From NCBI GenBank assembly GCA_019649035.1, contig BMAT01009755.1, forward strand, positions 246,752 through 270,936: 24,185 bases of DNA. The letters are read 5' to 3'. The DNA comes from Elysia marginata. Taxonomy: Eukaryota; Mollusca; Gastropoda; Plakobranchidae. Each line of letters opens with the position of its first letter. Positions within the stretch are counted from its first letter, which is position 1. A program made the position numbers and the translations under genes. Shown in pieces: positions 13,001 through 21,208 of this stretch. The notes beneath the pieces were generated by a model, which saw nothing but the letters and a program-made list of their open reading frames with translations, did no database searches and was not told the DNA's origin.

Positions 13001-16000
13001 AACTGAAGACTCATTTTGACTGCTTGCGAGTTTTGACTGAAGACTTATTTTGACAGGTTGCGAGTTTTGATTGAAGACTCATTTTAATGTATCACGAGTT
13101 TTGACAGAAGACTCATTTTGGGGAGTTGTGAGTTTTGACTGAAGACTCATTTTGACCTATTGCGAGTTTTGACAGAAGACTCATTATCACTGGTTGTGAG
13201 TTTTGACTGAAGACTCATTTTGACTGGTTGCGAGTTATGACTGAAGATTCACTTTGACTGGTTGTGGGTTTTGACTGAAGACTCACTTTGACTGGTTGTG
13301 AGTTATGACTGAAGACTCACTTTGACTGGTTGTGAGTTTTCACTGAAGGCTCTGGTTGCGAGACAACTGTGTTTTTCTTCACTTCCCAGAGAGTGATTCT
13401 CACTGATCTCCTATTTTCCTCCCAGTTCAATAGCTCATGTCATTATCAAGATTAGTATTTTTACTCATGAAGCCTTAGACGAAACCTTTTAAATGTTCTT
13501 TTGTTTTGTAAATATACTGTGTTTATAAATTCAAGTTGGGTGCTTAGCAAGTTTTTTCTAGATCATCTCTCTGCCCTAAATAAGCTTACAAGATTTCCTA
13601 CACAATCTTTCCATCTGTAAATGTCAATGCTGCAACTAAACTCATTTTGTGACAACACCTGAGATACAGCTTTTTTAATGTTATATATAATATCATGGTA
13701 TGATATATATTTTATTTTGATTGCTTCAGCTTTGTTTGATCATGCTTAAAAGCTTGCATCTTTAGCCTTCCTGAAACTTAATTTTTTTTTCAAAACAGGA
13801 GCTGGTTATTCAACGCTTGTCGAGGGATAGAATCAGAGTGTGTTAATACAAGAGAGCTTCCAAAGTCTATCGGTTGTAGTAAAAACTTTAGAGGGAAAGA
13901 AATTCTTGACACAAAGGAAAAGGTAACATAAGTATTGATATGTATAAAAAAATATGAATGAAACTAGATTTTTCTCTTTCTTAGCATTTTTTTTATTCCT
14001 AAATGTTGTGAATTAAACAATTGTTAAATTTTGTGTTGAAAAAAATAGACAAATGTCAATAAATTCTGTAAAGAGATTTCCGTCAGAAATAAGTACTGTT
14101 TAAAAGAATAATGGTCTCAATTTCTGATTTCATTTGCATTGGAGCATTTTTCTAAAGATCAGAAATTACTATGAATTATTAATGATAAACCCTTATATAC
14201 TCACAAAGCACCCTTATGAATGATCTTAGATAAAAAAAAACCCTTGATTTTTTTTCAGTTATTTTTAGTTTCCTCTTAAAGATTATTTGGAGTTCGATAA
14301 TGAATTATAAATGTTTTATAAATAGCATTTGTAAGTAACCTCAAAGTAAACAACACCAAGAAGTCCTAACAAGTATTGAAAGACATCACCAACAGCAACC
14401 TACAGACGGCCCAGACCATTCTTGACAAAAATGGGATGTGTCTAAAGACATTTTGTAAAGTTGGACATTTACACTATGCAACAGGAGACAGAGAAGTTCA
14501 ATACCCTTTTGCCAAGGGAGAGAAACACCTTCTCTATCCTCAGAGAAGAACCAGTAAAGTCCCTGAAGAAATGAAAATCAGCAGGCAATGACAACATCCC
14601 TGGAGAACTAGCACAGGCAGGAGGTGAAGCCATGATCAATGCTGTACATGCAATCCACCAAAAGATCTGGAGAACAGTAGAGTGGCCAACACAATGGACC
14701 CAGTCTTTAGTGATCTATCTACCAAAGAAAGACAACCTACAACATTACAGCATCCACAGCACCTTAAGTCTGACATGGCATCCCAGAAAAATGATGCTCA
14801 CAATCATTAGTGGCTCTGCTCTATGGCGACATAGTTACGCTGAGCAATGAAGACAAATTTCCTGAAAGGGATTAATAAAGTGTTTGAAATAAATATGAAA
14901 TAAATAAATATTGAACAGGTTGAGACCACAGGCTATAGCAATTAAAAGTGAAGAGCAGGAAGGTTTTAGGGTAGCATAACTGAGTAGATTTTCAACCTTA
15001 GGATTCTGTGTGAGAGATACCTTCAGCACTCTATCGCGTTTTTATAGACTTCAAGCAGACTTTTGACAGGGTTTGGCATACGGCACTCTGGGCTGCCATG
15101 AGCCACTAAAACATCATTGCAAACCTCATCCGTGTCATACAAAATCTCTATGACAAGGATAGCAGTGCAGTTTAATTCAACGGGGCAGGGATGCAAGTTT
15201 TTCGATTTTTGCAGGAATTCCGATTTTTTAGCAGTTTTCTTTAACTAAAAAAGCAGGAAAACTTGAAGAATTATGAGCTAAATGTTAAAGAAATTATCCT
15301 AAATTAAAAGCCATAGAAAGTCAAACACTTCTTTTTAGTTGTGCAGGCACTTGTACAGAGTTATATATCTATACCTTTGAGTTGATCCATCAAAAGATCT
15401 ATAAGGGCACCTACAGAGAGTAAAATTTTCCTGCTTTTTGAGCATGAGCCTCTTGCATCCCTGACGGGGATATTAGAAATGTGTTCCAAAACACAGTTGG
15501 AGTGAGACAATGATGGTTCTCTTGCCGATACTCTTCAATGTTTTCTTTGAAAGCATTATGACATGTGCACTTAAAGATCACCAAGAAACAGTCAGCATTC
15601 ATGACAGACCAATGACAAAGCTTTGTTTTGCAGATGATATAGATGAACTCACAGGCCTAGAACAAGAACTTGAGAACTTGTTCAAGCAACAAAACAGATC
15701 AGCCACAGCTTACGACATGGAAATCAATGCAAACAAAACAAAATTGATGACAAGTATTGACAATCGCATCCAAACTGAAATCACTGCAAAAGGAGGAAAG
15801 CTTGAAACTGAAAATTTTCAAATATATAGGAGCAATTATTTCAGCTGAGGGGTCTAAGCCTGAAATATTTGCCAGAATTGCAATGAAAGCTGCAGCACTA
15901 AGCTTAGAAATATCTGGAAGGACATGGTAATCAAGTTAAGTTCAAAGATAAGACTCCTGCATTCCGTGTCTAACAATTTTTCATGTTTGCTTGTGAAACA

Positions 16001-19000
16001 TGTACTCATGTTTGGTTAAAAAAGAGGCTTCAGACAACAGAAACGAGATGCTTTGAAGGACTGCATGGCGTAATTTACAAAGACCATATGACTAATGAGT
16101 AACTGAAAAATCAGAATATGGCAAGCCATTGGTTTGTATGAAGATCTTCTCACCGCCATCGAGAGATGCAAACTCTAAGATGGTTTGGTCACATAATAAG
16201 TGGAAAGAGGCTTGCAAAGCCTTTGCTCCAGGGAATTGTTAGGGGAAGACAGAAATAGAGATGGGAAGACACATCTTCACAGAATTGACAAGATTGCAGA
16301 TGAGCAAAGCGATCAAACTCACAATAGACAGGAAGGAATGGATAGGACTGGTTGACAAGTCATCTGCAGTGTTGCAAAGGCAACCACCATGGGAGGGGTA
16401 AAGGTAAAGGCAAAGCAACTTCAAGATTTTGCTAAAACTGTTAATGCTATGCTAAAGAAAATGTTATATTATAGTTTTATACATTAACAATCAATGATTT
16501 ATTTTCCAGGTCAAATTCTGGTTATCAGAGTTGTCAAAAGAAGTCAGTGAGAGGCTAGACAAAGACTTACTCCAGGTGAGTTGAATTTTGGACGACTAGC
16601 CCAGATCAGTAGAATGCGCCACTCTGTGACATTCAGCGGCATTAACCTTTTGAACAAACCAATTTTTTAAAATTCTCAGTATGAAGTGAAATTAAACTTT
16701 TTTCTCCAAGAAGTTTTTTATGGTGAAAAATTAGGTAGTAATAGAGTATCATATATCTCGCATTCTGTCTAAATCATAAATGAGTTATAAGTCAAATGGC
16801 TTAGTTTTGAGATATAGGCTTTCAAAGATAAGTGGGTGTACAGAAGTCAAATTTTTTTAATGTCAAATATTGATGGTAAAACCATTTCCAAACAATTTTC
16901 ACACCTAGTTGATGTTGGATTTTCATGTTTTTTGGGTTTAATTTTAGTTGGTATGGTTGCTAAGGGCTCAATACCTTTGTAGTTCTCTAAATTTAAAATG
17001 CTTTTTTCTCCCTGAAGACCTGATACATGGTAGTTAAAATCTAGTTCTGAGAAAATGTGTTAATTGAACAGTTAAAACTAAAGAAATTGTGGTAAAACTT
17101 TAATGAAAGCTTTAATCTCACCGAATTTCTCTTCTTATATTATAAATTTTTAATAGAATAAAAGAACAGCAAAGTCCCTGACCTTACATGTACGCATGCA
17201 GCACCAGCCCGGATCTTCATCCTCATCGTCCAGAGCATGCTTGCTAGCTCGTTACGATGCTGACAAAATTTGCTCTGATGCTTATGCCGTAGTCAAACAG
17301 TTCAACACAGCTTCTGTCCAGAGTGCACAGTGGTAAGAGCTCAATATCTTTTCTAAAATGAGCTGCAGGAATTGATTCTGCTTGAAATTTCAGATGCTTT
17401 CCAACAAGTTAAAAAATTGATTCAAAATACAAAAAAAATATGTAATGATTTCAACTGGATTTTTGTTTTCTTTTCCTGCGGCTTTGTTTTTTATTGAAGG
17501 AAAAAAAAATCTGCATTTAGTTTAAAAACTTTCATTAATTTTAATCTTTTAAGATACCCATAAGCTATCTTCTAATTATCAAAATAAGTTGAGGGTAAAC
17601 ACGAGATAAGCTGTGTGGTTAAACAGAGAAAGAAAACTTTAAACTGTAATTGATGTGGCTGTTATTTGTCAATTCTACTAACATTGTTAACATCTTTAAA
17701 TGTTTATGCAAATCCATTGCCTTATATAGCTCTAATCCACATCCTCAAAACTCATAGAACTGGCCCACTTTTTCCATTTCCGAGATATTTGTTTCTTTCT
17801 TTGTTTTCCATTGGAAATGGTTTATAAGTGTTTACTTTACTCGTCTTCTCACTGAAAATTTCCAGTTATAGTGCAAGTTTGATAATTAGCTTTCATTTAT
17901 GTTCTCAAGCTATGTCCTCTGATTCTGCTCTTTTAACACAGCTGTTTCAGGGCCCCTAAAAAATCATTTTGAATATGTAAAATAGCTTTTGTTTTTTTTT
18001 TCATCTCCTAAACAATTTCTATTTTTTGTGTTTTTTTCTTTATCTGTTGGAAAATTTCTTGTTTTTCTTTTTTTTTTAAGCGTTTGAAAATTTCAGATTT
18101 TCCTTTTTTGCTCATGTTTGAAATTTTCCGGTTTCCTTTTTTTTGACTTTCCTGTTTTCTTTTTCTTTTTTGCTGTTTTAATTTTTTTGTTTTTCTGTTT
18201 TTTACCAAGTTAGAAGAGTGCCTTAACAGGCTGCAAATGCCAATTCTTCCTTCAATTTTTTCTGTGAATTAGTTTTGATTCGTATCGCTAAACTTCAATC
18301 TATGCAGGATTACTATGCGTAGTTATATTTTGCGGGTTTAAATGAAATTATACACCTTTGGCTGGTTTTTTTAATTGTGAGTAAAAAGTTGAAATCACAA
18401 GAACTTTTATACATCTTTATGTTTCCTAAATTAAAAAACCTAATAGCAACACGCTTCTATCATTTTGCTGATTAAGACTGTGTTTAATGTGTTGATCTTT
18501 ATTCCCACCTCTTCCAGGAGCCCTCCTTTGACAAACCTTGGCTTGTCAGCTAGCAAGTTTTCAGAGCAGGGGGAATCCCAAAAGATTTTATCTATGTTTA
18601 CAGCACAATCTACTTCTCTGTTGCAAATGAAAAGTACCCAGTTTGTGGCATGTTCCAGCACAAGTGCTCTTAGCCAGCTGCCACCCGAAATCAATGACGA
18701 AACAAGTCAAGAAATATGTGACCCACTTTCAAAACCTGGTGAAATAAATGTGACTAAAGTCCAAACATCCAGGGCTGGAAGTAAAAGCTTAAAACCAAAG
18801 CAAAGTGAGAAAGGGTCCTTTGTGAGCATCAAATCATTTTTCTCTCAATCAGAAACTCGTGAGGAGAAAGGCAGTAGTGCCTTACCATTAGTTAAAGAGA
18901 ATGCAGAAGTATTACTGCATGTTGACAATGATGTGGAAATAAAGAAAACCCCACTCTCTAAACCTGAGAAATCTATCTCAGGGTTCTTTGCTAATAAAAT

Positions 19001-19673
19001 GAAATCAGCATCTTCAACTGAAGTTTGTTCTTCATCAGAAGCCAGAAAGAGTTTTGAAAAAAGAATCTGCCATGATGGTTCCTCTAAGCAAATGAATGAA
19101 CTTTTAGATGAATCAGCGTTATCAGCTCCAGCTGTGCCTCATTCCCACAGTGAAAGCCAAGATGCTACAGACAAAACAGTTTTAGTTACTCCAAAAGGTA
19201 TCAGGGATTATTCTACACCAGAAAAAAATCTGAAGGACAACACAGGAATTGAAATGGAGCATGAAGAAAACAATTCTAAAAACAAACAGGAGGAGGAGTT
19301 TTTAGTTGGCAGATCTGTGGAGATGATGCCTACCACCGTCACAGGTGGCGACGGTACACAGTCCCCAAGCCGTGTTAGGGTATTAGAGTGCTGTGAAGAT
19401 TTCATGGAATGTGAATCTTGTGGTGACATGGTCCCTGTATGGGAAATGCCAGAACACACTGATTACCATTTTGCCCTAGCTCTGCAGAAGGAGGTGAACA
19501 AGGTCCAAACTGTTACTCCAGGCTCAGGAAGTTCTGCGTCAGGGAGTATTTCTCAGGGAAAGAGAAAAAACATTTCAGGCACAGGGAAAGGAGGAAGAGG
19601 AAGCAAAAAGTCTAAGGGTGTGACACGAGACAAGAGTATTCAGCCTCTCACAGCTTTTTTCTCAAAGTCCTAA
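6906..19673 (+). CDS. POLH: DNA polymerase eta (Y-family translesion polymerase), 10 coding exons, 785 aa
   Basis: Nuclear polymerase that replicates past UV-induced pyrimidine dimers, recruited by monoubiquitinated PCNA. The exons splice as 6906-7033, 8177-8311, 8717-8913, 9804-9955, 11033-11136, 12490-12609, 13799-13922, 16510-16575, 17157-17332 and 18518-19673. All introns are GT/AG, all phases agree, and no internal stop appears. Residues 8-15 (LIDMDCFY) supply the first metal ligand D10, and SVDEA (111-115) supplies D113 and E114. Q35 and R58 match human Q38 and R61 of the nucleotide pocket. Fingers and palm span about 1-235, the helix-hairpin-helix thumb about 239-300, and the little finger about 321-418. 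The disordered tail carries FF motifs (508-509, 557-558), a UBZ finger (C699, C702, H714, H718), basic NLS clusters (749-751, 764-767) and a PIP-like end (781-782). Human POLH is 713 aa; the extra length lies mostly in the tail. The exon layout (ten coding exons after an inferred non-coding one) resembles the human gene. Confidence 0.97.
7034..8176 (+). other. POLH intron 1
   Basis: AT-rich intron of 1143 bases between GTTAGT and tctcag. I see only T- and A-runs. The short open frame near 7677 is low-complexity and not a gene. Confidence 0.9.
8177..8311 (+). CDS. POLH: POLH coding exon 2 (fingers)
   Basis: The exon completes Gly43 and continues IIAVGYEARKFGVTRNM, the fingers segment with R58 (human R61). 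It ends in ADLTR, with the last codon split after two bases (AG|GTTGGC). The length of 135 nt keeps phase 2. Where human has S62 and W64 this protein has N59 and R61. The 405-base intron that follows (8312-8716) holds nothing recognisable. Confidence 0.95.
8717..8913 (+). CDS. POLH: POLH coding exon 3 (palm, catalytic D113/E114)
   Basis: The acceptor gacag precedes G-TAC, giving YREAGAEV. ERASVDEAFLDIT carries the two carboxylates that bind the catalytic metals. The exon ends in RGPEG, split after one base at the donor AAG|GTATAC. It is 197 nt. One residue is inserted relative to human, in FCSCVERAS against FAVIERAS. Confidence 0.95.
9190..9350. repeat. Possible pogo/Tigger-like miniature DNA transposon remnant in intron 3
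   Basis: Two related internal words, gaactctgataacttgaacc near 9210 and gttctgatattttgaact near 9284, sit between loosely inverted ends (ctgtaaagtcc near 9191, and gactgcactgta near 9334-9345). The pattern of Y-TTGAAC words is typical of decayed pogo-type termini. The inverted match is only about half of 24 positions, so the assignment is weak. Confidence 0.3.
9804..9955 (+). CDS. POLH: POLH coding exon 4 (palm)
   Basis: The acceptor ctggcag is followed by GTACAGGG, completing Gly154. The exon encodes a linker shorter than the human one, then AAAMVEEMRAAVFQETGF and CSAGISHNK, the most conserved palm block of the family. It ends in phase 0 at AAA|GTACGT. Confidence 0.96.
9956..11032 (+). other. 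POLH intron 4
   Basis: AT-rich intron of 1077 bases. The only landmark is a purine tract with GGA triplets around 10171-10202. A 155-codon frame on the opposite strand (10896-11363) overlaps this intron and exon 5 and has no recognisable domain. Confidence 0.9.
11033..11136 (+). CDS. POLH: POLH coding exon 5
   Basis: The acceptor tttctgctccag precedes MLAKLACGRNKPNKQTVF, matching human VLAKLACGLNKPNRQTLV. It then runs to LPIPKI, the last codon split after AT at the donor AT|GTGAGT. It is 104 nt. Confidence 0.96.
11137..12489 (+). other. POLH intron 5
   Basis: AT-rich intron of 1353 bases from GTGAGT to tttaacag. I see no repeat, RNA gene or open frame that can be supported. Confidence 0.9.
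12490..12609 (+). CDS. POLH: POLH coding exon 6 (thumb, helix-hairpin-helix)
   Basis: Encodes IRHLGGKLGAFL and then YMGDLVKFTEQEL, the thumb segment matching human IRSLGGKLGASV and YMGELTQFTESQL. The donor GG|GTAGGC leaves phase 2. Confidence 0.96.
12941..13362 (+). repeat. 34-bp minisatellite in POLH intron 6
   Basis: The word actcattttg or a one- or two-base variant starts at 12941, 12975, 13009, 13043, 13077, 13111, 13145, 13179, 13213, 13247, 13281 and 13315. Every step is exactly 34 bases. Units carry substitutions but no insertion or deletion until the last partial unit. The consensus halves are gactcattttgactggtt and gcgagttttgactgaa. The array lies between exons 6 and 7, with no reading frame kept because 34 is not a multiple of 3. 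Confidence 0.95.
13799..13922 (+). CDS. POLH: POLH coding exon 7
   Basis: The acceptor follows a T-run and caaaacag. The exon completes Gly279, then SWLFNACRGIE and LPKSIGCSKNFRG, the conserved junction between thumb and little finger (human GSWLYAMCRGIE, PKTIGCSKNFPG). It ends in phase 0 at AAG|GTAACA. Confidence 0.96.
14350..16425 (+). mobile_element. Degenerate 5'-truncated LINE (non-LTR retrotransposon) in POLH intron 7
   Basis: The + strand encodes broken pieces of one reverse transcriptase, in order: VLKDITNSNLQTAQT with LDKNGMCL near 14360-14450, IPGELAQAGGEAM then WPTQWTQSLVI and LPKKDNLQ (14600-14740), a decayed EEQEGFR block (about 14958), FIDFKQTFDRVWHTALW (about 15040-15090), and FADD (15627-15638) with AYDMEINANKTKLM. 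FADD is RT motif C, with both metal-binding aspartates kept. A tail of GGTAAA-like units ends it near 16405. Many stops and frameshifts make it a fossil. The 5' endonuclease part is absent. It lies in the same sense as POLH. The clade is not certain. Confidence 0.9.
15186..15463. mobile_element. 278-bp miniature inverted-repeat DNA transposon nested in the LINE
   Basis: The ends CAGGGATGCAAG (15186-15197) and CTTGCATCCCTG (15452-15463) are perfect 12-bp inverted repeats. They are flanked by the direct repeat ACGGGG (15180-15185 and 15464-15469). Removing the element and one ACGGGG makes the LINE reading continue as FNG then DIRNVFQNTVGVRQ, as the RT family expects, so the boundaries are well supported. 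A second, internal imperfect inverted pair (about 15247-15264 and 15422-15439) contains the word for aaaaagcaggaaaa. No coding capacity. CAGGG ends recall hAT elements, but a 6-bp duplication is shorter than their usual 8. Confidence 0.88.
16510..16575 (+). CDS. POLH: POLH coding exon 8 (start of little finger)
   Basis: A 66-nt exon in phase 0 at both ends encoding VKFWLSELSKEVSERL DKDLLQ, matching human VQWWLLQLAQELEERL. The acceptor is ttttccag and the donor CAG|GTGAGT. The next intron (16576-17156, 581 bases) is AT-rich without recognisable content. Confidence 0.93.
17157..17332 (+). CDS. POLH: POLH coding exon 9 (little finger)
   Basis: Encodes NKRTAKSLTLHVRMQ, a GSSSSSS loop (361-367) and LLARYDADKICSDAYAVVK. 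This matches human VATQLVVSIRVQ, the shorter GDKRLSSL loop and ALTRYDAHKMSHDAFTVIK. The acceptor ttttaatag has a poor pyrimidine tract, but the phase and homology decide it. The donor is TG|GTAAGA, with Trp401 split. Confidence 0.94.
17995..18210. repeat. T-rich degenerate repeat in POLH intron 9
   Basis: A pyrimidine-rich stretch with a loosely repeated unit of about 30-35 bases. Each unit begins gaaaatttc or gaaattttc (18051, 18087, 18120) followed by a run of T with scattered C. It produces a long lysine- and glutamine-rich frame on the minus strand that is a composition artefact. Confidence 0.6.
18518..19673 (+). CDS. POLH: POLH coding exon 10 (terminal): tail with FF motifs, UBZ finger and PIP-like end
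   Basis: The acceptor cctcttccag completes Trp401 and gives WSPPLTNLGLSASKF, matching human WSPPLTMLFLCATKF. The long tail is rich in S, K and E. SIKSFFSQSE (504-513) and SISGFFANKM (553-562) have two aromatics after an aliphatic residue, as in PIP or REV1-interacting motifs. The UBZ core CESCGDMVPVWEMPEH then TDYHFALALQKE keeps C699, C702, H714, D716 and H718. GKRKN and KKSKG form a split basic NLS. The protein ends with IQPLTAFFSKS, comparable to human MQTLESFFKPLTH. The stop is TAA. Confidence 0.97.
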
Positions 19674-19699
19674 TGTTTTTGTTATGTATCTATCCTTAT

Positions 19700-19705
19700 A
19701 ATAAA
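19700..19705 (+). terminator. POLH poly(A) signal
   Basis: AATAAA 27 bases after the stop codon, followed by a GT/T-rich stretch (tctagttgtggaattttg) that could be the downstream element. It implies a 3'UTR of only about 50 bases, ending before the transposon at 19841. Confidence 0.75.
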
Positions 19706-20254
19706 TCTAGTTGTGGAATTTTGATATTTAGAGCTATTTGAGTAAATTGCTTAAAAGCTAAGGCCTTTGCTGTGGTAAAGAAATGTTTTGATATCTTGAT
19801 TATGTCCTAATATATGGCAGGATTGCTGAAACAACTTTAAGGGCAAGGGCGGCACCTGATATACTTGATTTTGGCTCAAAATATCGATTCTGACATTTTA
19901 ACCGATTCTTCTAGATCATCCTTTTGTAAATCTAAAACTGACACCTAAAAAGTCTTATTCAACTGTTTTCTTTCCGAAAATGAGATTTTTGTGAAACACC
20001 TCATTATTGGGGGGTCAGTTTTGCTCTAAAATTGGTAGAAATCTAGCCTAAACTAATGCATGAATACAACTGCAGTTTCCTCGCCACCTATGCTTATTTG
20101 GTATCGAATTTTACGTTATGACCTCGCCCACACGACAAAACCGCCCACTTTACACTGCTATAGCTTGTCAAGGGTATACAAGCCTGCAAAATAGAGGTCC
20201 ACACGTGTATGTTAACACAGCAGGCTGGCTCTGACCTAGTTTGGTGTCCTCTTA

Positions 20255-20268
20255 GTACTACGTAGTAC
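20255..20268. repeat. 14-bp perfect palindrome
   Basis: GTACTACGTAGTAC, inside the GC-rich 5' part of the TTAA transposon. It may be a protein-binding site of that element, or chance. Confidence 0.6.
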
Positions 20269-20592
20269 AAGGCCTCGCCTGCAAGCGAAGTTTCATTGGC
20301 TGCAGAGCGACGGCAGGCAGGCGTGTTTGCCTCGATGCCGTCCTCACCTCCCGAATTAGCCTGCTGATTCGCTGGCGAAGTGCGTGATGTCATATAATTT
20401 TGCATAATACCTTGACCTAGGCCTAGTTTCTATCGGTATCAGTATTATACTCCGATCACTCGCTGCGTTTGTTTTGGTTCTAAGTTCACTGCGTTTGTTT
20501 TCATTCAGGCTTTTATTTAGTTGCGCTTTTACAAGTATAATTTCTTCTTTATAAATATATTCATCTATATAATTCCATTCATTATCGTTACA

Positions 20593-20823
20593 ATGCCAAA
20601 GAAAAGTGCTCGCTCTCAACGAGGAAAAACAAATATTTCTCTATCATCTGTATATAAAATATGTATGAAAACTTCAAAGCCGTTTTTCTCAAAACTTGAT
20701 TTTTTCGTACATAAAACCTATCTAGTTTTTTATTTCTCAACGGATTTACTCAAAACTTTGCATGAATCATCATTGGATATATACGCAGGGCTGTATGCAT
20801 TGGATTTTGGATATCTTACATAG
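20593..20823 (+). pseudogene. Truncated start of a transposase-like reading frame inside the TTAA transposon
   Basis: The ATG at 20593 begins MPKKSARSQRGKTN, a basic start like a nuclear-localised transposase. After about a dozen residues the frame turns into low-complexity AT-rich codons and stops at 20823. About 200 bases upstream a GC-rich block contains TGATGTCA (20385-20392) and TATAATTTT, a plausible promoter. I infer an internally deleted copy that kept the 5' end of the transposase gene; the family of the lost protein is unknown. Confidence 0.4.
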
Positions 20824-21054
20824 TTTTGGAAAAATCGTTGATTTTTATTCAAATTTTCAGGAAATTTGAGAAAGCGCAGAACCGAAAATTAGAAAAATTG
20901 TAAAAAATCAAGTTTCAAAAATATATCAAAACCCATGCGTACAGCTCTTTGTATTGGCCTAAACTTCCTTTATGCCAATTTTCATTGAAATCCAAACAAA
21001 ATTGAGGGAGGAGATACATTTTGAAATCCACAGTTATTTGATATAATAAAATCC

Positions 21055-21079
21055 AAGATGGCGGCGTTACCATGGCAAC
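21055..21079 (+). promoter_or_regulatory. Adjacent YY1-like and RFX X-box-like motifs inside the TTAA transposon
   Basis: AAGATGGCGGC (21055-21065) equals the classic YY1 site. It is followed without a gap by GTTACCATGGCAAC (21066-21079), one base from the palindromic RFX site GTTGCCATGGCAAC. These are motif matches only. Confidence 0.4.
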
Positions 21080-21208
21080 ATTATGAGTTTTTTATCTCAG
21101 TACCATTATTTCCTCTAATTTGACCTCGGCAAACCCAAAAATTAACATAAAAGCTTTCTAACTTAAGAAAAATGTAAAAATGGTCTCAGGTGCCGCCCCT
21201 CCCCTTAA

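Larger units (their letters stand above)
19841..21204. mobile_element. Non-autonomous DNA transposon with TTAA target sites (Kolobok- or piggyBac-like)
   Basis: The left end GGGCAAGGGCGGCACCTGA (19841-19859) and the right end, read inward on the minus strand as GGGGAGGGGCGGCACCTGA (21204-21186), match at 17 of 19 positions. Both are bordered by TTAA (19837-19840 and 21205-21208). TTAA duplication is known for piggyBac and Kolobok. The G-rich terminus leans towards Kolobok, but I cannot settle it. The body is 1364 bases with no complete transposase. It sits about 170 bases past the POLH stop, just beyond the expected cleavage site. Confidence 0.88.

Noticed and set aside
12941..13362. Regular repeats with constant period, as in a CRISPR array
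   Set aside because: The repeats are back to back with no unique spacers, and the locus is an intron of an animal gene.
15510..15848. Intact reverse-transcriptase gene
   Set aside because: Only this 112-codon piece is open; the rest of the element is broken by stops, frameshifts and the nested insertion.
18008..18208. Lysine- and glutamine-rich minus-strand frame
   Set aside because: It is the complement of the T-rich repeat in intron 9.
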